Shown one piece after another: positions 36,696-46,743 of a stretch of 53,837 nucleotides of DNA. The notes beneath the pieces were generated by a model. That model made no database searches. It was not told the DNA's origin and was given only the letters and a program-made list of their open reading frames with translations. Source of the stretch: Nitrospirota bacterium (GTDB taxonomy: Bacteria; Nitrospirota; Nitrospiria; SBBL01; JAADHI01); NCBI GenBank assembly GCA_029261195.1, contig JAJDBU010000011.1, positions 1-53,837 of the forward strand. The letters are read 5' to 3'. Made by a program: the position numbers and the translations under genes. The stretch's first letter is position 1; each line of letters starts with the position of its first letter.

Positions 36696-36874
36696 ATTTG
36701 GTGCATTTCAGTCCTGGCATGGGATTTCTGGAAAAATAGTCGACCGAATGCAGCGCTTCCGGACCCTTGACTAGAGAGAACGCCAAGTCACTTTTTGTCG
36801 ATGAAGCCTTGACGAGGTAATAGATAGAGTGCTCGCTTTCCTGAACCAACTTTTTTGACCGTGAGGGTCATCAT
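36694..36874 (-). pseudogene. Small gene with apparent single-base frameshift
   Basis: The ATG frame from 36874 (or the next ATG at 36871) gives 28 residues before a stop. Another frame, entered right after a run of six A (minus strand; 36856-36851), stays open to a TAA at 36696-36694. Removing one A joins them into 59 residues starting MMTLTVKKLVQESEHSIYYL and ending in a plausible tail. The stretch is 181 bases, exactly 60 codons plus one. The TAA abuts the bidirectional hairpin. It may be a decayed gene, a sequencing slip or programmed slippage. The family is unknown. Confidence 0.4.
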
Positions 36875-36996
36875 CCGAATGGGAAACAAAATGTATTATC
36901 AAAGGTGATTATCTTTTATATTTTAGTCATTTAGCTTAGACAAACCTCCCTGTTTTTCCCTTGTTTTTATTGCCCTGAATCCTTTAATTTCTCAAC

Positions 36997-37025
36997 TTGA
37001 CATTCTTTTTTTTATACATTATCAT
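36997..37025 (+). promoter_or_regulatory. Sigma70-type promoter of the nuo operon
   Basis: TTGACA (36997-37002), exactly 17 bases, then TATCAT (37020-37025): eleven of twelve consensus positions. Transcription should start near 37032, about 30 bases before the GTG of nuoA. The rest of the gap (36875-36996) shows nothing recognisable. Confidence 0.8.
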
Positions 37026-37060
37026 GTGCGCTCTTTGGGCTTATGGAAGGGAATTTTTAG

Positions 37061-37432
37061 GTGTCAGCAGTCAATTTACCTTCTAATTATTTGCCCATCC
37101 TGGTCTTCTTTTTTATTGCCTTGGCCTTCGGAGTCGTGACGATTTTGATGGGCTATCTGGTCCGTCCGAAGCGACCCTATCTCGAAAAACTCCACGCCTA
37201 TGAAAGCGGAATCCTTCCTGACACCGATGCACGGATGCAGTTTCCCTTTCGTTATTACCTCATCGCAATGCTCTTTGTCCTCTTCGATATTGAGATGGTC
37301 TTTTTGTATCCCTGGGCCGTCAGCTTTAACAAGCTCGGGCTTTTCGGCCTGATCGAAATGGTTTTGTTCTTATTGATCTTGTTTGTCGGGTATTTTTATG
37401 CCTGGAGGAAAGGGGCGCTCGAATGGGACTGA
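37061..37432 (+). CDS. nuoA: Complex I subunit NuoA
   Basis: A 123-residue membrane subunit with three helices. [15 protein letters not shown] and [20 protein letters not shown], with the conserved acidic residues in the second helix, are typical. It helps form the quinone channel at the arm junction. It starts at a GTG with GGAAGGG nine bases upstream and overlaps nuoB by 10 bases. Confidence 0.95.
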   Translation: MSAVNLPSNYLPILVFFFIALAFGVVTILMGYLVRPKRPYLEKLHAYESGILPDTDARMQFPFRYYLIAMLFVLFDIEMVFLYPWAVSFNKLGLFGLIEMVLFLLILFVGYFYAWRKGALEWD

Positions 37433-37902
37433 TTGATCGGCAGTTTGAAGAAAATGTCATCACGACGACGGTGGATTCTGCGGTGAATTGGGCGCGTAAA
37501 TCGGCCTTGTGGCCGATGACCTTCGGGCTGGCCTGTTGCGCGATCGAGATGATCTCCGTTGTCGCAGGCCGCTATGATCTGGATCGTTTTGGTGCAGGGG
37601 TTTTTCGAGCTTCTCCCCGACAGGCTGATTTGATGATTGTGGCCGGGACAGTCTGCCGCAAGATGGCACCGGTCATTCGCCGGATTTATGACCAGATGCC
37701 GGAACCGAGGTATGTGATCTCTATGGGTTCCTGTGCGACCTCCGGCAACATCTACAATAGCTATAGCGTTGTGCAGGGGGTTGATCGTTTTCTTCCGGTT
37801 GATGTTTATATTCCCGGCTGTCCTCCCCGCCCCGAAGCCTTGTTGGCTGGCATCATTCGCTTGCAGGAGAAAATTATGACACAGAAGGTATTCAGGAAAT
37901 AA
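37423..37902 (+). CDS. nuoB: Complex I subunit NuoB (cluster N2)
   Basis: A 159-residue iron-sulfur subunit. The N2 ligands are visible: adjacent cysteines in ACCAIEM, one in GTVCRKMAP, one in SMGSCATSG and one in IPGCPPRPE. It passes electrons to quinone at the interface with NuoD. Starts inside the end of nuoA; nuoC follows after about 20 bases. Confidence 0.97.
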   Translation: MGLIDRQFEENVITTTVDSAVNWARKSALWPMTFGLACCAIEMISVVAGRYDLDRFGAGVFRASPRQADLMIVAGTVCRKMAPVIRRIYDQMPEPRYVISMGSCATSGNIYNSYSVVQGVDRFLPVDVYIPGCPPRPEALLAGIIRLQEKIMTQKVFRK

Positions 37903-37923
37903 GGCGAGAGTAAAGCGGTCAGA

Positions 37924-38415
37924 ATGAATCAGATAGCCCTTAATATTAAAGAAGCGCTTCCCGATGCCGTTGAATCTTATTTCGAAGCATTCGGTGAGCT
38001 GACCGTCGTCATTGCGCGGAACAAGATCTTCGAAGTCTGCCGCTATGTGCATGACGAACCAGAGCTCGATTTTGATTTCATTACCGATATTTGTTCGGTC
38101 GATTATCCGAACGAGTCACCTCGTTTTGAAATGATTTATCAATTTTATTCGATTAAGCTTAACCATCGTATCCGCTTGAAGGCCCGTGTTCCCGAAGAAG
38201 ATTGCGTGATTGACTCAGTCGTCGCCATCTGGCAGGGTGCCAACTTTATGGAGCGGGAGGTCTATGACATGATGGGCATTCGCTTTAACAATCATCCGGA
38301 TTTGAGAAGAATTTTGATGTCGGATGATTATGAAGAAGGCTACCCTCTCCGCAAGGATTTTCCTGTTGAAGGTCGTGGCTGGCGGGATCAATTTGAAACC
38401 CTGGAGACCGAATAA
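37924..38415 (+). CDS. nuoC: Complex I subunit NuoC
   Basis: A 163-residue peripheral-arm subunit, separate from NuoD (not fused as in E. coli). The 30-kDa-subunit signature appears as EREVYDMMGIRFNNHPDLRR followed by GYPLRKDFP. It lies between nuoB and nuoD, five bases before the latter. Confidence 0.95.
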   Translation: MNQIALNIKEALPDAVESYFEAFGELTVVIARNKIFEVCRYVHDEPELDFDFITDICSVDYPNESPRFEMIYQFYSIKLNHRIRLKARVPEEDCVIDSVVAIWQGANFMEREVYDMMGIRFNNHPDLRRILMSDDYEEGYPLRKDFPVEGRGWRDQFETLETE

Positions 38416-38420
38416 GCCTT

Positions 38421-39677
38421 ATGAGCGATTTTCAGGAAAAGGCCGGTGCTTACGACCATTACGGTGAAGATGAACTCGAAAGCGGTATCGCAACCGAAGG
38501 GACTCAGAAGCGGGTTGAAGACCTCCTTCTGAACATGGGACCTCAGCACCCGTCCACCCACGGTGTACTCCGGATTGTGCTTGAGCTTGAAGGAGAGACG
38601 GTCGTCTCAGCGACGCCTTATCTCGGCTATCTTCATCGGGGGGTTGAAAAACTTGCTGAAAACTCGACGTATAATCAGATTATCCCGTTGACGGACCGTC
38701 TCGACTATACTTCCTCAATGACCAATAATTACGCCTTTGTCCGGGCAGTTGAAAAGTTGCTTCAGATTGAAATTCCGGAACGGGCCGAATATGTGCGCAC
38801 GATTGTTGCCGAGATGCAGCGGCTTGCGGGTCATCTTTTCTGGCTTGGAACACAGGCCCTCGACATCGGTGCGATGACTGTTTTCTTCTATACCTTCCGT
38901 GAAAGGGAGGTGCTGCTGGATCTCTTTGAATTGCTCTGCGGGGCTCGTCTGACCATGAGTTATTACCGGGTTGGCGGAGTAGATCGTGATCTCACGCAGG
39001 AAATCATTGACAAACTTTACGCTTTTTTAGAGACCTTCCCTGAAAAGATTGATGAGTATAATACTCTACTTGAAACAAACCGGATCTGGATTGGCCGAAC
39101 CCGTGATGTCGCGGTGATTTCGGCGGAAGATGCAATCAACTTCGGCTTGAGCGGTCCGACGCTCCGGGGATCAGGGGTGAATTATGATATTCGCAAGGCG
39201 GAGCCTTACGGTGCCTATGACAAGGTGGAGTGGGAGGTGCCGCTGGGTAAAAACTGTGACACCTATGATCGATACTGGATTCGCGTTGAAGAAATGCGAC
39301 AGAGCGCGAAGATCATCAAGCAGTGTCTTGATCAGCTTCCAGAAGGGCGTATTATTACGGATCTGCCGCAGATTGCCTATCCGCCGCGAGACAAAATTCA
39401 AACTGAAATGGAAAGTTTAATCCACCATTTTATGATCGCCACGGATGGTTTTGATGTGCCGGAAGGGGAGATTTACTGTGGTACTGAAAGTCCGAAGGGC
39501 GAGCTTGGGTTTTACATCAAGAGTCAAGGGGGGAACCGGCCTTATCGCCTTAGAATACGCCCGCCTTCGTTTATCCATATGGGGGCTTTTGAGCATATGG
39601 CAAAGGGATATATGATCTCCGACATTGTGACGATTTTCGGGACCTACGATGTTGTCATGGGAGAGTGCGACCGCTAA
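38421..39677 (+). CDS. nuoD: Complex I subunit NuoD (49-kDa)
   Basis: A 418-residue subunit related to NiFe hydrogenase large subunits, lining the quinone pocket. GPQHPSTHGVLR carries the conserved histidine. GYLHRGVEKLAE, TDRLDYTSSM (with the tyrosine that hydrogen-bonds quinone) and RRIRPPSF-like RLRIRPPSFIH are present. About 35 extra acidic residues precede the core. Hydrogenase cysteines are absent, as expected. Confidence 0.96.
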   Translation: MSDFQEKAGAYDHYGEDELESGIATEGTQKRVEDLLLNMGPQHPSTHGVLRIVLELEGETVVSATPYLGYLHRGVEKLAENSTYNQIIPLTDRLDYTSSMTNNYAFVRAVEKLLQIEIPERAEYVRTIVAEMQRLAGHLFWLGTQALDIGAMTVFFYTFREREVLLDLFELLCGARLTMSYYRVGGVDRDLTQEIIDKLYAFLETFPEKIDEYNTLLETNRIWIGRTRDVAVISAEDAINFGLSGPTLRGSGVNYDIRKAEPYGAYDKVEWEVPLGKNCDTYDRYWIRVEEMRQSAKIIKQCLDQLPEGRIITDLPQIAYPPRDKIQTEMESLIHHFMIATDGFDVPEGEIYCGTESPKGELGFYIKSQGGNRPYRLRIRPPSFIHMGAFEHMAKGYMISDIVTIFGTYDVVMGECDR

Positions 39678-39710
39678 TCAGTTTTTGATTTGGAAAGACA
39701 AGGAAAAGAT

Positions 39711-40244
39711 TTGAAATTAAAAACCCTTTCAGAGAAAACCGTCAAACGCATTGAGGCGGAGTATACGAAATATCCGGACAAGCGCTCTGTTACGCTGCCG
39801 GCGCTTCGGATCGTTCAGGAAGATAATGCCCATATTTCGGAGTCGGCGATGGCAGATATCGCGACCCTGCTCGGCTTGACGCCGATCCAGGTCTATGAGG
39901 TTGCGACTTTCTACAGTCAGTACAATTTGAAACCGGTTGGCAAATATTTTATCCAGGTCTGCAAAACCCTCGCCTGCTCGCTTGTGGGTGCGGGTTCGAT
40001 TGTGGACTACCTTCAAGAAAAATTAGGGATTGCCGTCGGCGAGACCACGCAGGACGGACTCTTTACTTTGAAACTGGTTGAATGTCTGGCGGCCTGCGGT
40101 GGTGCGCCGATGATGCAGATTAATGATCGCTATTATGAGGGCTTAAACCCCGAAAGGGTGGATCGCATTCTCAGTGATCTCAAAAAATACGGTACGAGCG
40201 ATTTAGCAACCGGGCCGTTTATGTTGCCGGTGATGCAGGGATAG
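39711..40244 (+). CDS. nuoE: Complex I subunit NuoE (24-kDa)
   Basis: A 177-residue thioredoxin-fold subunit binding the N1a [2Fe-2S] cluster: CKTLAC and CLAACGGAP supply the four cysteines (C-x4-C and C-x3-C). The frame opens at a TTG at 39690, but the TTG at 39711 has AAGGAAAAG just upstream and starts LKLKTLSEKT. I prefer the latter; both are non-ATG. Partner of NuoF in NADH oxidation. Confidence 0.92.
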   Translation: MKLKTLSEKTVKRIEAEYTKYPDKRSVTLPALRIVQEDNAHISESAMADIATLLGLTPIQVYEVATFYSQYNLKPVGKYFIQVCKTLACSLVGAGSIVDYLQEKLGIAVGETTQDGLFTLKLVECLAACGGAPMMQINDRYYEGLNPERVDRILSDLKKYGTSDLATGPFMLPVMQG

Positions 40245-40249
40245 AAGCG

Positions 40250-41551
40250 ATGGCTGATTACGAATTGATCCTTTTTAAAAATATGGCAAAAACGGGCTAT
40301 GATGGTTCGCTGAAGGCCTATCAGCAAGAAGGTGGCTACGCTGCACTTAAGAGGGTGCTGAGTGATTTTTCTCCGGCCGATGTGATTGACGAGGTGAAAA
40401 AGTCCGGTTTGCGTGGTCGGGGTGGGGCAGGATTTCCTGCGGGTCTGAAGTGGAGCTTTATTCCGAAAGATTATAAGGGGCCTCGCTACCTCTGCTGTAA
40501 TGCTGACGAAAGTGAGCCGGGTACCTATAAAGACCGCCAACTCATGGAGCGTGATCCGCACCAGATGCTGGAAGGGATGGCAATTTGCTGTTACGCCATC
40601 GGTGCCCAAAAAGCGTATATCTATATTCGCGGCGAGTTTGATCTCGGTGCAGAAATCCTGAATGACGCGATTGATGAGGCTTGCACTGCAAAGGTACTCG
40701 GAAAGGATATTTTTGGCTCCGGTTTTAACCTGGAAATTGTTGTTCATCGAGGGGCAGGTGCCTACATCTGTGGAGAAGAGACCGCTCTTTTGGAGTCGAT
40801 TGAAGGTAAACGGGGGAAACCGAGGATTAAACCGCCCTTTCCCGCGATTCATGGGCTTTACCAGGAACCCACTGTCATTAACAATGTGGAGACTTTGGCG
40901 AATATACCGCACATCATCAATAAGGGGGCGAGTTGGTTTGCCGGCATCGGAACTGAAAAGAGTACAGGCACCAAGATTTATTCGGTCTCCGGCCATGTGA
41001 AACGGCCCGGCAATTTTGAAGCCCCGATGGGCGTGACGCTACGAGAAATTATTTATGATTTTGCCGGAGGTATCAAAGGCGACAAGCAACTTAAGGCCGT
41101 GATTCCCGGCGGCGCGTCGGCCCCCTTTATGACGCCGGAGCAGATCGATACGCCGATGGATTTTGATTCCATCAAGGCCATTGGTTCGATGCTGGGTTCT
41201 GCGGCGATCACTGTGATGGATGAAACGACCTGCATCGTCTGGGCTGCCATGAACCTGATGGAATTTTTTCATCATGAGTCTTGCGGGCAATGTACCCCGT
41301 GCAGAGAAGGCAGCGCCTGGATTCTCCAGATCCTGCGTCGGATTGAAAACGGTCTTGGCGAAGAGACCGATCTGGCCTTGCTTGAAGAGCTTTGCGGACG
41401 GATCGGGGGAAATACAGTTTGTGCCTTTGGAGACGCTGAAATCGGTCCGATCCTGTCCACGATTAAACATTTCAGGGCGGAGTACGAAAACCATATTAGA
41501 GAGAAGTGTTGTCCTTTGCGTCCGAAAGCACGCTTGGCGATGGCCCACTAA
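40250..41551 (+). CDS. nuoF: Complex I subunit NuoF (NADH/FMN-binding)
   Basis: A 433-residue flavoprotein that takes the hydride from NADH. The NADH site is GRGGAGFPAGLKW, the FMN site CNADESEPGTYKDR, and the N3 [4Fe-4S] ligands ESCGQCTPCREGS plus a later cysteine in GNTVCAFGD. The full-length NADH module (E, F, G) shows this is an NADH dehydrogenase rather than a ferredoxin- or F420-linked variant. Confidence 0.97.
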   Translation: MADYELILFKNMAKTGYDGSLKAYQQEGGYAALKRVLSDFSPADVIDEVKKSGLRGRGGAGFPAGLKWSFIPKDYKGPRYLCCNADESEPGTYKDRQLMERDPHQMLEGMAICCYAIGAQKAYIYIRGEFDLGAEILNDAIDEACTAKVLGKDIFGSGFNLEIVVHRGAGAYICGEETALLESIEGKRGKPRIKPPFPAIHGLYQEPTVINNVETLANIPHIINKGASWFAGIGTEKSTGTKIYSVSGHVKRPGNFEAPMGVTLREIIYDFAGGIKGDKQLKAVIPGGASAPFMTPEQIDTPMDFDSIKAIGSMLGSAAITVMDETTCIVWAAMNLMEFFHHESCGQCTPCREGSAWILQILRRIENGLGEETDLALLEELCGRIGGNTVCAFGDAEIGPILSTIKHFRAEYENHIREKCCPLRPKARLAMAH

Positions 41552-41556
41552 AAACG

Positions 41557-44169
41557 ATGAGCGAATTGGTTACATTTAAAGTCAATGACATTGAGGTGAG
41601 CGCTCCAAAGGGCATGCTACTGATTGAGGCCGTCAAAAAGGCAGGTGTGGAGATTCCGCATTTCTGTTATCACCCCCGCTTAAAACCGGATGCGAACTGC
41701 CGCATGTGTCTTGTCGAAATTGAAAAAATGCCAAAGCTGCAGACAGCCTGTACGATGCCTGTGGCCGAAGGTATGGTGGTTCAAACCACCTCAGACTCCG
41801 TTGTTGCTTCCCAAAATGGTGTCATGGAGTATCTGCTGGGTAATCATCCGCTCGACTGTCCTGAATGTGATCAGGGCGGGGAGTGCCAGCTTCAGGATTT
41901 TGGTCACCAGCATTCTAAATTAGGCAGCCGCTTCCTTGAACAAAAACGGGTTTTTCCAAAAGAATATTTCGGGCCTTTGGTCGAAAAAGAAATGAACCGT
42001 TGCGTCAGTTGTCTGCGCTGTGTCCGCTACTGTGACGAGGTGATGGGTGTCACGGCTTTGGGTTCTTTTGACCGGGGTAACGGAACGCAGATTGGCACCT
42101 TCGCTCATGGGGAGTTGGACTGCGAATATTGCGGAGGCTGTATTCAGATCTGTCCGGTGGGCGCCCTGACCTCTCGTCTCTCAATGTATGAAAACCGAAC
42201 CTGGCAGTTAAAGAAAACTGACACTATCTGCAACTATTGCGGGGACGGCTGTTCCTTAATCCTGGAAGGCGTCAAGGACGACATTACGCGGGTCAGTTCC
42301 GAAACAGGGGCAGGCAGGAATCGGGGAGATCTCTGTGCCCGTGGATTTTTTGGATACGGCGCAATCAATCACAAAGACCGTCTTTCGCGCCCTCGTTTGA
42401 ATACGAAGGGTAGAACTCTGGAAGTCACTTGGGATTGGGCCTTCAACAAGGCAGCGGAAGATCTGAAAAAAATTGTGGCACAGCACGGACCGGATGCAGT
42501 TGGCGGTGTAATCTCGACGCATTGCAGCAATGAAGAGGCTTATCTTTTTCAGAAGTTAATGCGGGAGGTGATCGGGACACCTCACGTCGACAGCACGGCG
42601 CGCTACGGTTATATCAATGCCTTAAGCGCGCTGAATGAGGTCTTCGGAACGGCCCGACTGAGTCACTATGAAGACATCCGCTCGGCGGACGTACTCCTTG
42701 TTGTCGGTGCGGACATGGCTGAAAGCAACCCGATTGCAGGAATACAGGTTAAGGATGCTGTCCGGGCCGGGGCGCAGTTGATTACACTGGATGCTTCCTC
42801 CCCTGAGAGAGATACCTATTACAGCCATCTGCCCAGTTTGGCCACACAACATCTTAATATTCGTTTTGGAACAGAACAGAGCGCCATCATCGGTCTGGTC
42901 AAGGCCCTGTTTGACAAGGGTATCGCATCTTCCGCCCCAAGGAAGCTGGTGAACCAGATTAAAAAGAAGGTCGCGGTCATCTCTTTTGCTGAAATCGAGG
43001 CGACCACAGGTCTAACGGAAAATAGCTATCGCCGGGCGGCGCAGACCTACGCAGGTGCCGAGCATGCCGTGATGATTGTGGGTCGAGGTGTTATACAGAG
43101 CGAGGGCGGCTATCAAAACATGCTGAGACTTGAGGAGCTTTCGATTCTCGCCGGGCAGGTGGGTCGTGAGGGTGCCGGTATCCTTCCCCTCGCAAGCGAG
43201 AATAATGCCTTTGGTGTTGTCGAGTCGGGTGCCTCCTCTGAGTACTTGCCTGGCTTGAAACGGCAAGAGGCGAAACCGAAAGCTTTGACCCTGCTTGAGA
43301 TGATTGATGCGGCGGCAGAAGGGAAGCTTAAGGCGCTTTATTTAGTGGGGGCAGATCCGCTCCGGAACTTGCCCCAGAAAAAGGTTGCAGACGCCTTGAG
43401 CAATCTGGATTTGCTGATCTGCCAGGATCTTTTTCCGACGGAAACGAATGCACACGCTCATATTCTGCTTCCGGCGGCAAGTTTTGCCGAAAAATCCGGA
43501 CACTATACGAATCATGAGGGTGTCGTTCAGAAGGGACACCAGGCGATCGAACCGGTCGGGGGAGCCAAGCCGGACTGGATGATCTTTTCCATCCTCTCAA
43601 ATAAAATAAAAGAAGAAACAACGCTTCCCTATTTCAAGTTGGTGGGGTATCGTTCTGCCGATGAGGTCTGGAAAGAAGCTGTGATGGCGATGCCGAATGA
43701 CTGGCAGCAGAATTCCAAGGAAGCCATTTCAAGGCATGTCGCTGCCTATGCGGAGCACGCGGAGATTCAATATGCTCTGCAGACGCCTCGGGCTTCAAAT
43801 GGTGTGATGGACTTGCAACTCGGGCAGAACCGTTACCATGCGGGTACGACCTCACGTTATGCCGAGGGCTTAAATCGACTTCTTGATTGCGAGTGCGTTG
43901 TGATTCATCCCGATGATGCAGAGGCTTTGCAATTAGAGGAGGGTGAGCGGGTGCGCCTTTCGAGTCACTTGTCCGGCGCTTCTGTCGAACTTCCGATTCA
44001 ATTGAGCCAAAAGCAAGGGAGAGGGGCCTTGTTCGTCCCGGAACATTTCGGATTGTCTGTCAAAGGTCTCTTGCCCCTGACCATAGATCGTGAAAGCAAA
44101 GTCCCTTATGGGGACCGGGGTCCTGTGAAACTTTCAAAGGTTGCGGCCTCTACGCAAGTAAAGGGATAA
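41557..44169 (+). CDS. nuoG: Complex I subunit NuoG
   Basis: An 870-residue iron-sulfur and molybdopterin-oxidoreductase-like subunit. Ligands: N1b at C37, C48, C51, C65; N5 as H97-x3-C-x2-C-x5-C; N4-type clusters at C149-C159 and C189-C199; N7 as C225-x2-C228-x3-C232-x27-C260. The extra N7 cluster is therefore retained. The frame reaches back to a GTG at 41506 inside nuoF, but the ATG at 41557 gives the normal N-terminus. The C-terminal half is a degenerate formate-dehydrogenase-like domain. Confidence 0.96.
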   Translation: MSELVTFKVNDIEVSAPKGMLLIEAVKKAGVEIPHFCYHPRLKPDANCRMCLVEIEKMPKLQTACTMPVAEGMVVQTTSDSVVASQNGVMEYLLGNHPLDCPECDQGGECQLQDFGHQHSKLGSRFLEQKRVFPKEYFGPLVEKEMNRCVSCLRCVRYCDEVMGVTALGSFDRGNGTQIGTFAHGELDCEYCGGCIQICPVGALTSRLSMYENRTWQLKKTDTICNYCGDGCSLILEGVKDDITRVSSETGAGRNRGDLCARGFFGYGAINHKDRLSRPRLNTKGRTLEVTWDWAFNKAAEDLKKIVAQHGPDAVGGVISTHCSNEEAYLFQKLMREVIGTPHVDSTARYGYINALSALNEVFGTARLSHYEDIRSADVLLVVGADMAESNPIAGIQVKDAVRAGAQLITLDASSPERDTYYSHLPSLATQHLNIRFGTEQSAIIGLVKALFDKGIASSAPRKLVNQIKKKVAVISFAEIEATTGLTENSYRRAAQTYAGAEHAVMIVGRGVIQSEGGYQNMLRLEELSILAGQVGREGAGILPLASENNAFGVVESGASSEYLPGLKRQEAKPKALTLLEMIDAAAEGKLKALYLVGADPLRNLPQKKVADALSNLDLLICQDLFPTETNAHAHILLPAASFAEKSGHYTNHEGVVQKGHQAIEPVGGAKPDWMIFSILSNKIKEETTLPYFKLVGYRSADEVWKEAVMAMPNDWQQNSKEAISRHVAAYAEHAEIQYALQTPRASNGVMDLQLGQNRYHAGTTSRYAEGLNRLLDCECVVIHPDDAEALQLEEGERVRLSSHLSGASVELPIQLSQKQGRGALFVPEHFGLSVKGLLPLTIDRESKVPYGDRGPVKLSKVAASTQVKG

Positions 44170-44170
44170 G

Positions 44171-45202
44171 ATGGAACTGGGAATTACGATATTGGTCACC
44201 GTTCTACAAATTGCAGCCGTTCTGGGTGTTGTTTTGACTCATGTCGCCTATCTTACCTATGCAGAACGGAAGATTTTAAGTGACATGCAGGACAGGCTCG
44301 GCCCGATGGAAGTGGGACCGCACGGTCTGCTCCAGCCTCTTGCCGACGGGCTGAAGCTCTTTTTCAAAGAAGATATCATTCCGGCGGGAGCGAACAAAAT
44401 CATCTTTTCCGCCGCACCGATTCTGGTTCTTGTTCCGGCCCTGATCGGTTTCGCCGTCGTTCCCTTTGGTCGTGATTCCCTTCAGATCGGGGCGATTGAG
44501 ATCACACCTTATATTACTGATATCAATATCGGGCTTTTGTATATCCTGGCCTTTTCTTCTCTCGGGGCCTATGGCATTTTACTGGGCGGCTGGGCCTCGA
44601 ACAGCAAATATTCCCTCCTCGGGGGACTCCGTTCTGCTGCTCAGGTGATCAGCTATGAACTGCCGCTGGGCCTGGCCCTGGTGGGTCCCATTCTACTTTC
44701 AGAATCGTTATCACTGACCGATATGACGGTAGCGCAGGGGGGTGGCATCTGGCGATGGTTTATCGTGTCGCAGCCCGTAGCCTTTGTCATCTATATGATC
44801 TGCGCAATTGCCGAAACGAACCGTCTGCCTTTCGATTTGCCAGAGGCGGAATCCGAACTGGTGGCCGGGTTTTTTACTGAATATTCAGGCATGCGCTTCT
44901 CCTTCTTCTTCCTCGCTGAATATGCCAACATGATTCTGGTCTCCTGTATCGCTGTCGTCGCTTTTCTGGGTGGATGGCAGGCCCCACTGCCTGCTCTTGA
45001 GTTTATTCCTCCGATTGTCTGGTTTTTGGCGAAGGTTTACTTCCTGCTCTTTTTCTATATCTGGCTTCGTGCGACGGTTCCGAGACTGCGTTTTGACCAG
45101 TTGATGGCCTTCGGATGGAAGGTGATGCTGCCGATTGCGCTTGTGAATGTATTGCTGACATCAATCGTGAAATATTTTTTGAACCAGTGGGCAGAGAAAT
45201 GA
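44171..45202 (+). CDS. nuoH: Complex I subunit NuoH
   Basis: A 343-residue membrane subunit with about eight helices that forms the quinone entry. [37 protein letters not shown] and [20 protein letters not shown] are the conserved loops. It starts one base after the nuoG stop. Confidence 0.97.
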   Translation: MELGITILVTVLQIAAVLGVVLTHVAYLTYAERKILSDMQDRLGPMEVGPHGLLQPLADGLKLFFKEDIIPAGANKIIFSAAPILVLVPALIGFAVVPFGRDSLQIGAIEITPYITDINIGLLYILAFSSLGAYGILLGGWASNSKYSLLGGLRSAAQVISYELPLGLALVGPILLSESLSLTDMTVAQGGGIWRWFIVSQPVAFVIYMICAIAETNRLPFDLPEAESELVAGFFTEYSGMRFSFFFLAEYANMILVSCIAVVAFLGGWQAPLPALEFIPPIVWFLAKVYFLLFFYIWLRATVPRLRFDQLMAFGWKVMLPIALVNVLLTSIVKYFLNQWAEK

Positions 45203-45209
45203 GACCGTG

Positions 45210-45791
45210 ATGACGGGTAAAGAATTATTTAAAAAGGCTGTTTTTTATGAGATCCTGCAAGGTCTGGGCTTGACCTTCAAACACATGCTGTTTGGAAAGA
45301 CCATGACCGAGCAGTATCCTCGGGAAAAGCCGAGCTTGCCCGATGGCTGGCGCGGGGCGATCGTTCAGCTTCGCTACGACGACGGCTCGGAAAAATGCGT
45401 CGGCTGCGCTCTTTGCGAAGCGGCTTGTCCTTCTCACTGCATTACGGTTGAAAGTGCCGAAAGAGAAGATATGCCCCAAAAAAGATATTCCAAGCGATAT
45501 ACGCTGGATATGACACGATGCGTTTTTTGCGGATTTTGTGTTCAGGCCTGCCCGGTGACTGCCCTTGCCTCCAGCAAGGAATATGAATTAGCGACAACCG
45601 ACAAGCGGGAACTCATAATGGAAATGGATGACTTGCTGAAACTCGGTGACAAATATTTTCCAATTCGAGAGAAACGACCGCAATACACCGAAGATCGATT
45701 TAATTTTTTTAAGCAGAACAAAGCATCTGGATTTCCAGTAGCCCATGTTCCGGTGGTCAATGTTCCGATAGCAAAGAAAGGAGCCGCCTGA
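45210..45791 (+). CDS. nuoI: Complex I subunit NuoI
   Basis: A 193-residue subunit with two [4Fe-4S] clusters (N6a, N6b) in a ferredoxin fold: CVGCALCEAACPSHCI and CVFCGFCVQACPVTAL. A GTG directly precedes the ATG used here. The N-terminal amphipathic helix (LFKKAVFYEILQGLGLTF) lies on the membrane. The stop overlaps the nuoJ start. Confidence 0.95.
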   Translation: MTGKELFKKAVFYEILQGLGLTFKHMLFGKTMTEQYPREKPSLPDGWRGAIVQLRYDDGSEKCVGCALCEAACPSHCITVESAEREDMPQKRYSKRYTLDMTRCVFCGFCVQACPVTALASSKEYELATTDKRELIMEMDDLLKLGDKYFPIREKRPQYTEDRFNFFKQNKASGFPVAHVPVVNVPIAKKGAA

Positions 45792-46393
45792 TGGCCGCGC
45801 AGCTTCTTTTCTTCTACTTCGGAGGGGTGACCATCGCCGGCGCAATCGTTGCGGTGACTTCCCGCAACATCGTCTACAGTGCCCTCTCTCTGCTGGTCGC
45901 CTTCATCCATATCGCGGGAATTTATGTCTTATTAAACGCCGAGTTCATCGCAGCTGTGCAAATCCTTGTCTATGCCGGGGCCATCCTTGTCTTGTATCTC
46001 TTTGTTTTAATGCTCTTTAATCCGAGCGAAGAGAAACTTTACCTGCATAAGCAAGCAAAGGTCGGGATCTTTCTCGGAGTGGTTGTTTTGTTTATGATGC
46101 TTTTTGCCGGTTATAAGACGGAGATCATTGGAAAGGGAGGTCCGCTGACCGCTCAAGCTGTAAAAGAGATGGGCCATACCCGTGTAATCGGAAACGCCCT
46201 TTTTACTGACTATCTCTTTCCCTTTGAGGTGGCCTCCTTGATCCTTCTCGTGGCGATGTTCGGAGCGATTGTACTGGCGGGTCGCGGCGTCCATCGCAAA
46301 AAAGGACCTGCAGGGCGGATTGACCTCTCATACAGAGACAAACTTCCAAAGAAATCATCAGAAACACCAGAGGAGGTGATAGTCGGAAGATGA
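45791..46393 (+). CDS. nuoJ: Complex I subunit NuoJ
   Basis: A 200-residue membrane subunit with five helices. VYAGAILVLYLFVLMLF, with the pi-bulge region important for coupling, identifies it. The polar C-terminal tail (about 165-200) is cytoplasmic. ATGA overlap with nuoK. Confidence 0.95.
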   Translation: MAAQLLFFYFGGVTIAGAIVAVTSRNIVYSALSLLVAFIHIAGIYVLLNAEFIAAVQILVYAGAILVLYLFVLMLFNPSEEKLYLHKQAKVGIFLGVVVLFMMLFAGYKTEIIGKGGPLTAQAVKEMGHTRVIGNALFTDYLFPFEVASLILLVAMFGAIVLAGRGVHRKKGPAGRIDLSYRDKLPKKSSETPEEVIVGR

Positions 46394-46692
46394 TCCCTTT
46401 AGATTGGTATCTCACATTGGGTTTTTTTCTCTTCGCGATTGGTGTTGCGGGCGTTTTGGTCCGTCGAAATATTATCATGGTGCTGCTTTCAATCGAGTTG
46501 ATCTTGAATTCGGCCAATATTACCTTTGTGGCCTATTCAAACTATCACCAGTCGATCAACGGTCAGATGATGGTCTTTTTTATCATGACAATGGCGGCCG
46601 CAGAGGTCGCGCTGGGTCTTGCTTTAGTGATTGCGCTCTTCCGTACGCGATCAACATTGAATGTCGATCAAATTAACCTGATGAAATGGTAG
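46390..46692 (+). CDS. nuoK: Complex I subunit NuoK
   Basis: A 100-residue, three-helix, MrpC-like subunit. The two proton-path glutamates are present in LLSIELILNS and AAAEVALGLALV. It is the last canonical gene before the MrpD-like cassette; 51 bases separate them. In standard operons nuoL would follow here. Confidence 0.95.
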   Translation: MIPLDWYLTLGFFLFAIGVAGVLVRRNIIMVLLSIELILNSANITFVAYSNYHQSINGQMMVFFIMTMAAAEVALGLALVIALFRTRSTLNVDQINLMKW

Positions 46693-46743
46693 CCGGATAG
46701 CTTGTGCCAATTCATTCGGATTTGCAGGAACAGGGAAGCATAA

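Noticed and set aside
37423-38052. Antisense frames opposite nuoB and nuoC
   Set aside because: They lie against iron-sulfur and conserved motifs on the plus strand and have no recognisable product.
41506-41556. GTG start for nuoG inside nuoF
   Set aside because: The extra 17 residues read through the conserved end of nuoF; the ATG at 41557 gives the normal NuoG N-terminus.
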